From Cyclobacteriaceae bacterium (GTDB taxonomy: Bacteria; Bacteroidota; Bacteroidia; Cytophagales; Cyclobacteriaceae), in NCBI GenBank assembly GCA_019694875.1, contig JAIBBC010000003.1, positions 124,001 through 188,000 on the forward strand: 64,000 nt of DNA, in the 5' to 3' direction. Both the position numbers and the translations under genes were made by a program. Below the pieces are notes generated by a model, which was given only the letters and a program-made list of their open reading frames with translations, ran no database searches and was not told the origin of the DNA. Below, piece after piece: positions 45,598 through 55,425 of this stretch; position 1 is the stretch's first letter; the number at the start of each line of letters is the position of its first letter.

Positions 45598-48009
45598 ATG
45601 CTCCGCAACTACCTCACCGTTGCCTTTCGCAACATTCTTAAAGACAAGTTCTATTCGCTCATTAATGTATTCGGCCTTACGCTCGGCATTGCCAGCTGCA
45701 TTTTTATTGCCATTTACATTAACGATGAATTGAGTTACGACCGGTTTAATACAAAAGCCGAGCGCATTTACCGGATTAATGAATTTATCGAAACAGAGGG
45801 CTCAGGCGAACGCTCATCCAGCGTGCCATTTCCTGCCGGCCCGACCATCGCGGAAGAATATGAAAACCTGGTTGAAACACAGGTAAGACTTTTCAACTTC
45901 CAGGCTCCCACGATCCTCATCTCAAATCGCGATAATGCGGACCGCGAATTCAACGAGCCGCATGTGCTTTTTGCCGATTCAACATTCTTTAAGGTATTTG
46001 ATTACGAGGTATCAAAAGGTGACAAAGCAACCGCGTTGTCACAACCAAACTCGGTACTGCTAACCGAAAGTGCTGCCAAGCGCTACTTTGGCGATGAGGA
46101 TCCGATCGGAAAGTTTCTTCGGGTACAGGAACGTCAGGAGTTGGTTGTAACCGGTGTGATGCCGGATGCACCGCGCAACGCGCATTTCCAGTTCGATTTT
46201 CTGATTTCATTCTCCACGCTTCGTAATTTCTTTGGCGGACAGTATCCGCGCACATGGTACTGGAATCCCTGCTGGACCTACCTCCTGCTGAAAGATGGCG
46301 TAAAACCGTCCGAAGTTGAAAACATTTTCCCTGCCGTTGTAAACAAGTATTTCCCGGAGTTTGTGAAGAAAGACGCACGAATGAGTCTTCAGCATCTTAC
46401 GGATATTCACCTCAAGTCGGACCTCGAGTTTGAACTGGAGGCCAACAGCAGCGAACAGAATATTTATGTGTTTACGATCATCGGTGTGGTGATTCTTTTC
46501 ATCGCCAGCATGAACTTTATGAACCTCTCCACGGCCCGCTCAGCCAAACGTGCCAAAGAAGTAGGCTTAAGAAAAACATTGGGTGGCGAACGGTCGCAAT
46601 TAATATTTCAGTTTTTACTTGAATCGCTCATCATTGTGTTTACAGCTATCATTCTTGCTGTTGCCCTGGGCATGACCGGACTGTCATGGTTCAATTCACT
46701 TGCCGACAAGGCGCTTGGTTTCAGCGTGTTTGTTAACCCGGTAATACTCGGTGCGCTGGCGTTGATCTTCATCGTTGTCGGTATTGGTTCGGGAATATAT
46801 CCTGCGCTGGTATTGAGCTCGTTCATTCCCGCTAAAGTGTTAAAAGACAGTCAGGCGAAAGGCGGCCGCGGTGCTGTGCTTCGTAAAATTCTGGTGGTTG
46901 TACAGTTTTCACTTTCCATCGTAATGATCATCAGTACGGTGATCGCCATTAACCAACTCGATTTCCTGCGTAAAAGCGACACCGGTTTTAATTCAGAACA
47001 GGTGCTGTATGTTTCTGCGTTGGGAACTCCGATCGTTAGAACATATCCCGGTTTCAAAAAAGAACTTGAACAGCGAAACGATGTAGAGAGCGTAACGGGT
47101 GTGCTGGATGTACTTGGCTCCAAGCACCAGGGTGATAACTACCGGTTTGAAGGAATGACGGATTCAAAACTGTTCTCCGTGATCTGGGTGGGTCACGACT
47201 TCTTCAAAACATTCGATCTTGACATCGTTGCGGGCCGCGCATATGACGAAACAAAGAACACGGAAGATTCGCTTGCGCTGATTGTGAATGAGGCACTGGT
47301 AAAGCAAATGGGCTGGACCAACGAGTCGGCCGTGGGAAAGCCATTCGATTACAATCAATACCATGGCGAAATTGTAGGTGTGGTGGAAGACTTCAACTTT
47401 GTTTCGAAACACAAAGTGATTGAGCCATTAATCATTCAGCAGCGTTCCCTGCCGCGTCATTTTAACTTCGAGCTGAAGTATGTGGCGATCAAGATGAAAA
47501 CAGACGACATAAAAGGTACGCTCGCGGGCATTGAAGCCAAGTGGAAAGAGCTTGTTCCGGGACGACCGTTTGATTACTTCTTCCTCGATCAGGAGCTGGA
47601 TCAGCTTTATAAAGATGAAGAGAAGCTGGGTAAAGTAGCCGGTATTTTCTCGGTACTTGCTGTGGTGGTGGCTTGTCTTGGACTGTTTGCCCTTGCGTCA
47701 TTCATTGCAGAGGAGCGCAAAAAAGAGATTGGAATCCGTAAAGTTATGGGCGGATCGGTCGGCCAGATTGTATTATTGTTGTCGAAAGACTTTTCGAAAC
47801 TTATCGGCATCGCATTTATCATTTCCTGCCCGATTGCGTGGTATGCGGTGAATCAATGGTTGAACGGATTTGCATTCCGTGTCAACATTCACTGGGGAAT
47901 TTTTGCAATTGTCGGGATAACCACATTTGCGATCGCGCTGTTAACGACAAGTTACCGCGCCATACAGGCAGCGTTCTCGAATCCGATCAAAACACTTCGG
48001 CACGAGTAA
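45598..48009 (+). CDS. MacB/FtsX-type permease, paralog C
   Basis: 803 aa from ATG 45598 (an in-frame TTG at 45574 is not used). N-terminal helix (about 21-43), a MacB-type core, a first FtsX unit with AKEVGLRKTLGGERSQLIFQFL, a second core and a second FtsX unit with KKEIGIRKVMGGSVGQIVLLL, ending NPIKTLRHE. No ATPase domain or ATPase gene. It is divergent from the M1 peptidase with 205 bases between. Same fold as paralogs A, B and D but only moderately similar. Confidence 0.86.
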   Translation: MLRNYLTVAFRNILKDKFYSLINVFGLTLGIASCIFIAIYINDELSYDRFNTKAERIYRINEFIETEGSGERSSSVPFPAGPTIAEEYENLVETQVRLFNFQAPTILISNRDNADREFNEPHVLFADSTFFKVFDYEVSKGDKATALSQPNSVLLTESAAKRYFGDEDPIGKFLRVQERQELVVTGVMPDAPRNAHFQFDFLISFSTLRNFFGGQYPRTWYWNPCWTYLLLKDGVKPSEVENIFPAVVNKYFPEFVKKDARMSLQHLTDIHLKSDLEFELEANSSEQNIYVFTIIGVVILFIASMNFMNLSTARSAKRAKEVGLRKTLGGERSQLIFQFLLESLIIVFTAIILAVALGMTGLSWFNSLADKALGFSVFVNPVILGALALIFIVVGIGSGIYPALVLSSFIPAKVLKDSQAKGGRGAVLRKILVVVQFSLSIVMIISTVIAINQLDFLRKSDTGFNSEQVLYVSALGTPIVRTYPGFKKELEQRNDVESVTGVLDVLGSKHQGDNYRFEGMTDSKLFSVIWVGHDFFKTFDLDIVAGRAYDETKNTEDSLALIVNEALVKQMGWTNESAVGKPFDYNQYHGEIVGVVEDFNFVSKHKVIEPLIIQQRSLPRHFNFELKYVAIKMKTDDIKGTLAGIEAKWKELVPGRPFDYFFLDQELDQLYKDEEKLGKVAGIFSVLAVVVACLGLFALASFIAEERKKEIGIRKVMGGSVGQIVLLLSKDFSKLIGIAFIISCPIAWYAVNQWLNGFAFRVNIHWGIFAIVGITTFAIALLTTSYRAIQAAFSNPIKTLRHE

Positions 48010-48031
48010 GACGTTTATTGACTGAAAAGTG

Positions 48032-48060
48032 AACTGCCGGGATTGTTTCCGGCGGTTTTC
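48032..48060 (+). terminator. Terminator of permease C
   Basis: AACTGCCGG (48032-48040), 8-base loop, CCGGCGGTT (48049-48057), then TTTC. One G-T wobble. Confidence 0.6.
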
Positions 48061-48079
48061 GCTGGCAGCTATCCCTGCG

Positions 48080-48952
48080 CTACTTTAAATACCTCATCAC
48101 ATCTTCTACGGCAAATTCGGGACTGGCATTAAATAATGCTGACAGCATAAACATGTGTGTCGCTCCGTAGATAACCAAAATTCGATCGTCTTTACGCGTA
48201 ACCACACGTTGAATATTTGAGTAGATTCGAACGTTCCGATTGAAATACCGGGTAATAAATCCATCAGCTCCAATCGGTTCCTGATTTGTGCCGCGCTTTG
48301 TTGTGATGAGCCATCGGCCATTTGATCGTGCTATTCTTTCCGGTGAATTCAAATATCTTAAGTATTCATTTAACGGCAACCGATAGCAGAGAGAGTCATC
48401 CAACGAACTTTCTGCTTCATAACGGGCATCCCAATAATCAAATGTTGAGTCTGATTGATCTTTATATTTAGTAAAAGTTACAGCCGAATCGGCCGGACTA
48501 AGGTGAAATCGAAAAGCTTTGGCATCCACGGGATAAACCGTGTTTAACCCAAGTTTGCTTGCCAGTCTGAATGCCAATTGCACTGTTTCACCTGCCATGA
48601 ACTTTGACGACATCTTTAGCCCGCCCGACTTATACAATGCTAAAAGAGAATCGTATCTAGCTTGTGATTGGGGCGGTGCTTCAATCACAATTTTAGTGGG
48701 TTTGAATTTCGCCAGTGCATCTACAAGATTCTTGATTTGCTTTTGACGTTCCGGCAACAGCATGTTAACGGAAAGAGCGTCCGGAGTTGTGTTGATGTCA
48801 ACCTGTTCACCGGAAAAGTGAAAAACGCCAAGCAATAATACTTTGGGTTTAACCTGATCATCTTCAAAAATCGTGTGCAAGCGTTGAACCGGGGTCTGTG
48901 CACGTGCTACAAATGGAGCAAGCAGAAAAATTAAAATGAATTTTGTCATCAT
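48080..48952 (-). CDS. DUF5694 secreted protein
   Basis: 290 aa. A signal peptide (to about 18) is followed by KVLLLGVFHFSG, a conserved Asn/Asp cluster, KPTKIVIEAPP and VIYGATHMFML, the pattern of DUF5694, a group distantly like TraB/PrgY. Conserved GxxHF and GATH may bind metal; the function is unknown. Two ATGs begin the protein (48952 and 48949). It converges with permease C, and its upstream region is shared with permease D. Confidence 0.78.
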   Translation of the reverse strand: MMTKFILIFLLAPFVARAQTPVQRLHTIFEDDQVKPKVLLLGVFHFSGEQVDINTTPDALSVNMLLPERQKQIKNLVDALAKFKPTKIVIEAPPQSQARYDSLLALYKSGGLKMSSKFMAGETVQLAFRLASKLGLNTVYPVDAKAFRFHLSPADSAVTFTKYKDQSDSTFDYWDARYEAESSLDDSLCYRLPLNEYLRYLNSPERIARSNGRWLITTKRGTNQEPIGADGFITRYFNRNVRIYSNIQRVVTRKDDRILVIYGATHMFMLSALFNASPEFAVEDVMRYLK

Positions 48953-49261
48953 TCGCGAAATAGATACTTCGCATATCTACTTCAGCGAAAGCAAAAGGTT
49001 ACGCCTAATAAGTGACTTAACAGGCCATTGCATGTATGCTTGCCAGCCATATTCCACTCAAAATTTGCAACCCGGAAACACCGGATTGTTAGAATCATAG
49101 TACAAATGTGTGTGGGGTTTTACGGGTATCTGACGCCCGCTGGCGAACGATTCCGTGCAAAACCGGACTGACGAATGGAGTAAAAGTGCTCTCAGGGATG
49201 CAGAAACAGGCTCTTGAGACTGGAATGATTTTCGTAAACCTGTGCGAAAACCCGGATCGCT
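48953..49261. other. Intergenic region before permease D
   Basis: 309 bases shared by divergent genes. Near 48955-48985 there is a short inverted repeat AGATA/TATCT around CTTCGCA; no clear -7 box was found for either side. Nothing else is supported. Confidence 0.35.
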
Positions 49262-51643
49262 ATGCTTACCAACTACCTGAAGATCGCCCTGCGCACCATG
49301 CTGCGCTACAAATCATTCAGCATCATCAATATTGTCGGGCTCACGCTGGGGCTGACTGCATTTCTTGGAATAACGCTGTACGTAGTTGATGAATTTTCGT
49401 ACGATCAGTTCCATGCGAACAAAGACCGCATATATCGTGGCGTGAGTACGTTTGACCGAAACGGGCAATCTCAAAAAAGTGGAGCTACGCCAAATCGTCT
49501 GGCTACCACAGCTGTTAAAGAAATACCGGAAGTGGAAAATGCAGCCCGATACTTCCACCACAACTTCGGGGACATTGCATTTGTTACCTCCGGGGAAAAT
49601 AAATTCAGTGAGGACGCTCTCTTCTATGCGGACTCGGAACTATTCGATATTCTGACTATTCCATTTATCAGAACTTCAGAAGTTAAACCGCTAAACAAAC
49701 CGAATACAGTTGTAATCAGCGAATCAGCAGCGTTAAAATATTTTGGCCCGGCTGACCCGATCGGAAAAATATTGACGGTCGACAATTCGTTGTCTTTTGA
49801 AGTCACCGGAATATTCAAGGACGTTCCGAGAAATTCATTCGTGGCTCCCGCGCTGATTGCAAGTTTTTCATCTAACTGGTTCGGACAGGAACGTGCTCAA
49901 AGCTGGAGAAATGCAAGCTTTGATACTTTCTTTCTGATTCACGAGGGCGTCTCTCAGGCGGTTGTGGAAGAGAAAATCATGGCGATGGTAAAACGTAATC
50001 AACAAGAAGGTCAAACGATTCCACCCATATCGTTACAAAAGCTAACCGATATTCGCCTTCATTCGGACGATTTCACCGGTGACGGAAAGGTGTATGGCGA
50101 TTACAAGCAGGTGAAAATCATGATTGCACTGGCCTGCGTTATCCTGCTTATCGCCTCCGTGAATTACATGAACCTTTCAACGGCTCAATCTCAGCGAAGA
50201 AACAAAGAAGTTGGAATCAACAAAGCATTAGGAGCAAGCAGATTTGTATTAACCAGACGGTTTTATGCAGAAGCATCATTGTTTGTTCTGATATCCCTTT
50301 TCATGAGCCTGATAGCAGTATCAGTTTTGCTTCCACTGTTCAATTCGTTAAGCGGAAAAGTAATTACGTTGGATTTCCTTTTCACAGGTTGGTTTTGGTT
50401 GGGATTTATTGGTCTATGGGTAGCACTTTCTATTTTGTCGGGATTATACCCAGCATTATATCTCTCGTCATTCTCGCCCAAAATGACACTCCAGAAAACT
50501 TCAGTTTCCGGGTCTCAAGCATTCATTCGTAAGGGGCTGGTTGTTTTTCAATTTTCCGTGTCAATCGTTCTGATCATTTGCTCAGTCGTGTTTTACAAGC
50601 AAATGAATTTTATCCGCGATAAGAAACTGGGTTATGAACCGGAACAAGTTATGGCGATTATGACTGCACCCGCTCAAAACCGCGATCAGATCATCGGTAT
50701 TCAAACGGCTTATAAGGCACTGACCAATGTGGTTGAAGTTGGCAGAAGCCAGTTCTACCCGGGTTCGAGAGCCAGCGGCAGGAGTATCTACAAGCCCGGG
50801 GATGAAGCAGGAACCCCTATCCAAACCGTTCGAACATCACGTGAAGTGCTCGACATTCTCAATGTCCATTTAATCGCGGGTCAGCGACTACCGGAATTCA
50901 AAGACAAAAGTGATACAACAATTCAAGTAATTGTTAATAAGAAAACACTCGAATACCTTGGCCTGACTCCTGAACAGGCAATCGGCCAGCGCGTAAATAT
51001 TATGGGGTTCGAGGGAATGACCGAAATTGTTGGGGTCATGGATAATTTCCATTACAACTCACTACACCAGGAAATAATGCCTTTGTGCTTTCACAACTTT
51101 CCAGAACCTTACAATTACCTGCTTGTTAAGGTTAATGCAGCTGATCTAAGCGGTACGATTAGCCAACTGGAAGACATCTACAAGAAAAACATCCCGGCCT
51201 CGTTCGAATACGTTTTCCTCGACCAACACCTTTCATCTCTTTACTTGTCGGAGCAAAAGCTTTCTAATGTGGTAATGTGCTTTTCAGGTCTGGCCATTTT
51301 CGTTGCGTGTCTTGGACTCTACGCACTGGCAGCCTTTACCACCGAACAGCGCACGAAAGAAATCGGAATCCGTAAAGTGTTGGGCGCATCTGTTCCGAAC
51401 GTAATCGGATTACTATCGCGCGATTTCATGATTCTTGTCTTGATCGCGTTTGTGGTCGGTATCCCGGCAGGGTACTATATGATGAACAAATGGCTGCAGG
51501 GTTTTGCCTACAAAACCGAAATTACATTGCTCGTTTTTGTAGCCGCAGGATTCATCAGCACACTGATCGCTGGCATTACCGTAAGTTTTGAGTCGTTACG
51601 GGCAGCCCGGACTAATCCCGTTAAGAGCCTGAGAAGCGAGTAA
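49262..51643 (+). CDS. MacB/FtsX-type permease, paralog D
   Basis: 793 aa, ATG at 49262. Same plan as the other three: helix near 20-42, core, FtsX unit with NKEVGINKALGASRFVLTRRF, core, FtsX unit with TKEIGIRKVLGASVPNVIGLL, ending NPVKSLRSE. No ATPase nearby. It ends one base before the convergent TMEM175-type gene, without a terminator between. Confidence 0.86.
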   Translation: MLTNYLKIALRTMLRYKSFSIINIVGLTLGLTAFLGITLYVVDEFSYDQFHANKDRIYRGVSTFDRNGQSQKSGATPNRLATTAVKEIPEVENAARYFHHNFGDIAFVTSGENKFSEDALFYADSELFDILTIPFIRTSEVKPLNKPNTVVISESAALKYFGPADPIGKILTVDNSLSFEVTGIFKDVPRNSFVAPALIASFSSNWFGQERAQSWRNASFDTFFLIHEGVSQAVVEEKIMAMVKRNQQEGQTIPPISLQKLTDIRLHSDDFTGDGKVYGDYKQVKIMIALACVILLIASVNYMNLSTAQSQRRNKEVGINKALGASRFVLTRRFYAEASLFVLISLFMSLIAVSVLLPLFNSLSGKVITLDFLFTGWFWLGFIGLWVALSILSGLYPALYLSSFSPKMTLQKTSVSGSQAFIRKGLVVFQFSVSIVLIICSVVFYKQMNFIRDKKLGYEPEQVMAIMTAPAQNRDQIIGIQTAYKALTNVVEVGRSQFYPGSRASGRSIYKPGDEAGTPIQTVRTSREVLDILNVHLIAGQRLPEFKDKSDTTIQVIVNKKTLEYLGLTPEQAIGQRVNIMGFEGMTEIVGVMDNFHYNSLHQEIMPLCFHNFPEPYNYLLVKVNAADLSGTISQLEDIYKKNIPASFEYVFLDQHLSSLYLSEQKLSNVVMCFSGLAIFVACLGLYALAAFTTEQRTKEIGIRKVLGASVPNVIGLLSRDFMILVLIAFVVGIPAGYYMMNKWLQGFAYKTEITLLVFVAAGFISTLIAGITVSFESLRAARTNPVKSLRSE

Positions 51644-51644
51644 G

Positions 51645-52247
51645 TTATTTGTTCCGGTAATACCGCGCTCCGATAAACTGGAAAACGAAGATCAGCAGAA
51701 ATCCCATGCGTCCGACCAGCGGAGAAAGCATGGCTAATGGGATGCACGACAGAAATACAATTGGTGTAATGAGTGCACGGAGACGCATCCATTGTGCCTG
51801 TTTCTTTCCAAGTGTTTCTTCCAGGTTCTCTTTCCTGATTACGTAAGCAGTGATGCTGTACGTAAAAAGGCCGACCAGAGCAAGGTCGATGCAATACAGG
51901 AAAAAGGGCCAGTTCGATCCAAAGTTTTCCGAGTAAAATCCGGATGAGAACGGCAGCAATGCCACAAACAGCAACAGCCAGACGTTCAGCCATAACAATC
52001 GGTTGTCGATGTTTTTTACGTAGTGCATAACAATCAGGTGCCAGCGCCAGAAAAGAGCCGTTACCAAAAAACTGATCAGGAAAGCGACAAACAATGGAAT
52101 GAGTTTGGAGAGTACTCCTCCCATTCCCAACTCATGAATTTGTTCGTGCGTTGGAATTTTGATTTCAATAACAAGCAACGTGATGGCAATTGCAAAAACC
52201 GCATCACTAAAAAATACGACCCGGTCGTGGGGATATTTAAACTGCAT
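51645..52247 (-). CDS. TMEM175-type (DUF1211) potassium channel
   Basis: 200 aa with about six hydrophobic helices. The first carries RVVFFSDAVFAIAITLLVIEI, the family signature, with Ala where most have Gly in FSDG. Bacterial TMEM175 proteins are tetrameric K+ channels with an isoleucine-leucine filter. The ATG is at 52247; a perfect TATATTTG box lies 18 bases upstream. It sits between permease D and HelD, and is probably monocistronic. Confidence 0.85.
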   Translation of the reverse strand: MQFKYPHDRVVFFSDAVFAIAITLLVIEIKIPTHEQIHELGMGGVLSKLIPLFVAFLISFLVTALFWRWHLIVMHYVKNIDNRLLWLNVWLLLFVALLPFSSGFYSENFGSNWPFFLYCIDLALVGLFTYSITAYVIRKENLEETLGKKQAQWMRLRALITPIVFLSCIPLAMLSPLVGRMGFLLIFVFQFIGARYYRNK

Positions 52248-52265
52248 AGGCTCAAATCAGGTTTT

Positions 52266-52273
52266 CAAATATA
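52266..52273 (-). promoter_or_regulatory. -7 box of the TMEM175-type gene
   Basis: TATATTTG on the minus strand, exact consensus, 18 bases from ATG 52247. A TTTG is present 15 bases further upstream (52292-52289), slightly close. Confidence 0.5.
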
Positions 52274-52297
52274 ACGAACACGAGCAAACAAAAATAA

Positions 52298-54346
52298 CTA
52301 CTGCTTGATGAAGTGTGTGCATTCTTTAGTGTAAGTCAGCGTAAGCTCGTGCATGGCACGTGTGCAGGCGATGTACAGCATGCTCTTGTCGACATCCGTA
52401 CGGTAATTCTTGGCTGACGTGAACGGAATAATCACGCGGTCGAACTCCAACCCTTTGGCTAAGTGCGCAGTGGTAACAATCACACCCTCATAAAATGATG
52501 AGCTTTCGGGTGTGAGCAAATGAACGTCATGCGCACGCAAGGCATCAAACACAAACTCGGCCTGCTCCTGAATCTTGCAAATGATGCCCAGCGAAACATG
52601 TTTGGATGCTCGGAAAGCTGCTATAAGATTCTTGATTTCACTCAATTCCTCCGCATTGCCATTAAAGCCAAGCACCTGCGGTTTAGCACCGTGCCGCTCC
52701 ATCGGAATGCTGTTGGGGTTAGCCGACAGTTGCTGGGCGAACCTGGTGATTTCATATGTTGAGCGGTAACTTCTGAAGAGTTTAACCACATCGCCCTGCG
52801 GAAAAACCCGCTCGATGCTTTCAGCCGATGATGCGCTGTAGGGATTTACCATCTGGCTCACGTCTCCAAGAATTGTTTTTTTGCAACTGAATAACCTGGC
52901 GAGCACTGCGTACTGAACTGGCGTATAGTCCTGCATCTCGTCAATCAGCAAATGCTTAACGCGATCGTATGCCTCATACCCTTCCAGTCGCATTTTGAAA
53001 TAAATCAAGGGAAATACGTCACTAAATTCAAGCTTGCCGCCATGCATCGTCTTGAACATCTCCGGCTTTCCAACCCAGGAATAAAAATCGCGGTAAAGAT
53101 CCATCGCATTTCCAAAACGGAACATTTTCGGAATTGCCTGCCAAATGGTGTTCTTCTCCTCGCCCGTTAACTTTCGCTGAACAGTATTGCGCAAATGATT
53201 GCTCACATCCCGCACAACTTCCGGGAAACGTTTCAATAACGGCATCCGGTGATAAGCCCTGAAGCGTTCCTGGATAAACGGAAACGGCAACATCACCTTC
53301 CCTACTTTCAACTCAGTAAAGTCAAAGTAGTTATTTTCAATGTGTATGAGATAGCGATTTAGTGACGCGAGAAAATCGAAAGACGCTTTAAACTTAATGC
53401 GTTCAATAAACGCGTCATCGTGCTGCTCCAGCAACAATGCAACCTGCTCGAAGAAAGTCTGGAACTGAACTTTGTTTTCAAAAAGCTGATTAGCAATGTC
53501 TTCCATTCCCGTTTCCGGGATGTGTTCTTCACCGAGTTCAGGCAACACGTTGCTGATGTAATCGGAAAATACTTTGTTGGGTGAAATTACGAGGATGTCT
53601 CTCGAACGGATTTCATCGCGAAAGCGATACAGCAAAAATGCGATACGGTGGAGCGCAATACTCGTTTTCCCCGAACCGGCAACTCCCTGGATAATCATCA
53701 CCGGGGTGGTCTCATTCCGGATCACCGCATTCTGATCGCGCTGAATGGTGGCGACAATGTTCTTCATCTTGTCGTCACTCGACTTGCTCAACTCCTGCTG
53801 CAAGACTTCATCGTGGATATTCACGGCATTTTCGATCATGAACTCCATCTTGCCGTCACGGATTTTATACTGCCGTTTCAGCCTGATCTCCCCTGAAATT
53901 TTTCCTGACGGTGTTTGATACGAAGCTTCTCCGAGTTCGTAGTCATAGAACATGGATGAAATCGGGGCCCGCCAGTCGTGGATAAGGTTCGCCCGGTCGA
54001 GCTCATCAAAAAAAGTATGAATGCCGATGTAAACAGGCTCTTCCGGTTCACCTTCCGGAACGAAATCGATTCGTCCGAAATACGGAGAGTTAATGAGTTT
54101 TAATAATCTTCGCTTACGCGCGACAGCACCTTCACCGGTAAACGCCATGCGGTTAACGGACTGTTCGGCCGCAACCATATCGGCTTCGTCCAGGCCCGAC
54201 TGGTGTTCATGAATATATTCTTTGTTTTGCCGAAGTTCTTCCGAAAACTGCCTGACGTTTTCATCGGCACGTTTGATGGCTTGCTGAAGTTTTTCCTTGA
54301 TCCGCTCTAAATAGTCACGTTCTTCCTGCTCGGTTCTGTTGATCAT
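52298..54346 (-). CDS. helD: HelD-like superfamily 1 helicase
   Basis: 682 aa. N-terminal coiled coil (about 5-75), then an UvrD/Rep-type helicase with Walker A GVAGSGKTSIALHR (near 221), LIDEMQDYTPVQYAVL and the C-terminal RSTYEITRFAQ, VTTAHLAKGLEFD and YIACTRAM motifs. HelD removes stalled RNA polymerase from DNA; the N-terminal coiled coil reaches the polymerase secondary channel. No acidic tip can be judged. The ATG at 54346 is four bases from a TATCTTTG box, so the mRNA should be leaderless. Alternative: a general UvrD-type repair helicase; the coiled coil makes HelD better. Confidence 0.85.
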   Translation of the reverse strand: MINRTEQEERDYLERIKEKLQQAIKRADENVRQFSEELRQNKEYIHEHQSGLDEADMVAAEQSVNRMAFTGEGAVARKRRLLKLINSPYFGRIDFVPEGEPEEPVYIGIHTFFDELDRANLIHDWRAPISSMFYDYELGEASYQTPSGKISGEIRLKRQYKIRDGKMEFMIENAVNIHDEVLQQELSKSSDDKMKNIVATIQRDQNAVIRNETTPVMIIQGVAGSGKTSIALHRIAFLLYRFRDEIRSRDILVISPNKVFSDYISNVLPELGEEHIPETGMEDIANQLFENKVQFQTFFEQVALLLEQHDDAFIERIKFKASFDFLASLNRYLIHIENNYFDFTELKVGKVMLPFPFIQERFRAYHRMPLLKRFPEVVRDVSNHLRNTVQRKLTGEEKNTIWQAIPKMFRFGNAMDLYRDFYSWVGKPEMFKTMHGGKLEFSDVFPLIYFKMRLEGYEAYDRVKHLLIDEMQDYTPVQYAVLARLFSCKKTILGDVSQMVNPYSASSAESIERVFPQGDVVKLFRSYRSTYEITRFAQQLSANPNSIPMERHGAKPQVLGFNGNAEELSEIKNLIAAFRASKHVSLGIICKIQEQAEFVFDALRAHDVHLLTPESSSFYEGVIVTTAHLAKGLEFDRVIIPFTSAKNYRTDVDKSMLYIACTRAMHELTLTYTKECTHFIKQ

Positions 54347-54350
54347 CCGG

Positions 54351-54358
54351 CAAAGATA
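54351..54358 (-). promoter_or_regulatory. -7 box of helD-like gene, near-leaderless
   Basis: TATCTTTG on the minus strand, exact consensus, followed by CCGG and the ATG at 54346. Confidence 0.55.
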
Positions 54359-54380
54359 GTTAGAAAGAAAGAACGAACGA

Positions 54381-54764
54381 TCAGGCCAGTTCAGCGCGCA
54401 ACGCCTCCTCCTGCAGGGGCTTGGTCATGTAACGTGTTACGCCAAACTTGCGTGCGCGTTCCATGTCGGTGCTGTTTTGTGAGGATGTCAAAACAATGAT
54501 CTTGGCTTTTTCCTTGTTGGGATATTCGAGCTTGCTGAACGCATCCAAAAATCCGAAGCCATCCATGATAGGCATGTTCAAATCGAGCAGGATAAGGTCA
54601 GGCAATGCCTTTCCGGATGAATAAAAAGAAGTTAGCAAGTCGATGGCGTGCTTGCCACTTAACGCAGACTGGATATTTTCAGGAGGAACGCCTACGTATT
54701 TCAGTAAAGCTTTCCCAATAAATTGAAAAGTACTGTCGTCATCGATCAGCAGAACATTTTTCAT
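54381..54764 (-). CDS. Single-domain response regulator
   Basis: 127 aa, one receiver domain only: DDD (8-10), phosphoacceptor D61 in LILLDLNMP, T in VLTSSQ and K near 114 in MTKPLQ. No output domain, so it works as a CheY-like shuttle or phosphate sink. The ATG is at 54764. It has no kinase partner adjacent. It stands 34 bases upstream of the helD-like gene, but that gene has its own promoter. Confidence 0.88.
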   Translation of the reverse strand: MKNVLLIDDDSTFQFIGKALLKYVGVPPENIQSALSGKHAIDLLTSFYSSGKALPDLILLDLNMPIMDGFGFLDAFSKLEYPNKEKAKIIVLTSSQNSTDMERARKFGVTRYMTKPLQEEALRAELA

Positions 54765-54835
54765 TTTAAGGGCGTCCGTGGGGTGTTGGGTTTCTACAAG
54801 ATAGTAAATTCCATTGAGTAAAGCTCACCTCAAAT

Positions 54836-54864
54836 AAAAAAACCACATCCCTTCAAATGCGGCT
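54836..54864 (-). terminator. Terminator of the YbhB-like gene
   Basis: CCGCAT/ATGTGG stem on the minus strand (54862-54857 and 54848-54843) with one G-U wobble and an 8-base loop, followed by TTTTTTTATTTG. Confidence 0.6.
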
Positions 54865-54888
54865 TTTTCATTACAATCTTCCAATATT

Positions 54889-55425
54889 TTATCGCTTTCC
54901 GTACATCACGATTGATGCACGTTCAATCGACTGAAAATGAAGGTTAAAGCCAACATATGCAGGCGTGGCTGTCTGATCGAGATTGAGTTTGCTTTTGAGC
55001 GCAAAGACGGTAATCAGGTACTCATGCGGTGCACCCGGAGGCGGACAAGGACCAACGTATCCCGGAGTTCCTGCATCCGTTTTAATTTGTATAGCTTCTT
55101 TTGGAGCAAGGCCTTTTGAAATATCACCAGCACCGGATTTCAGTTCGCGAACATCTGCGGGAATATTGAATATTACCCAGTGCCAGAAACCACTGCCTGT
55201 AGGTGCATCCTTATCGTAGATTGTTACTGCAAAGCTTTGTGTTCCTGCAGGAGGATTCTCCCATGAAAGTTGCGGAGAAATGTTCTCGCCATTGCATCCG
55301 AAAACATTGGCAAACTGCTTCTGTGTTGCCTGTCCGCCTACATCATTACTTTTTAACGTAAACGTCTGTGCAGAAGCCGCTGTAACGGCCGTCAATAAAA
55401 TAATCCCGGCTATAGTTCTTTTCAT
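54889..55425 (-). CDS. YbhB/YbcL-type PEBP family protein
   Basis: 178 aa from the ATG at 55425, with signal peptide MKRTIAGIILLTAVTAASAQ. Core motifs are FGCNGENISPQLSWENPPAGTQSFAV split by others, YDKDAPTGSGFWHWVIFNIP and GPCPPPGAPHEYLITVFAL, which are the conserved anion-binding pocket of PEBP/Raf-kinase-inhibitor-like proteins. The signal peptide makes it periplasmic or secreted. A longer start at 55530 would bury the signal sequence. It ends in its own terminator. Confidence 0.9.
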   Translation of the reverse strand: MKRTIAGIILLTAVTAASAQTFTLKSNDVGGQATQKQFANVFGCNGENISPQLSWENPPAGTQSFAVTIYDKDAPTGSGFWHWVIFNIPADVRELKSGAGDISKGLAPKEAIQIKTDAGTPGYVGPCPPPGAPHEYLITVFALKSKLNLDQTATPAYVGFNLHFQSIERASIVMYGKR

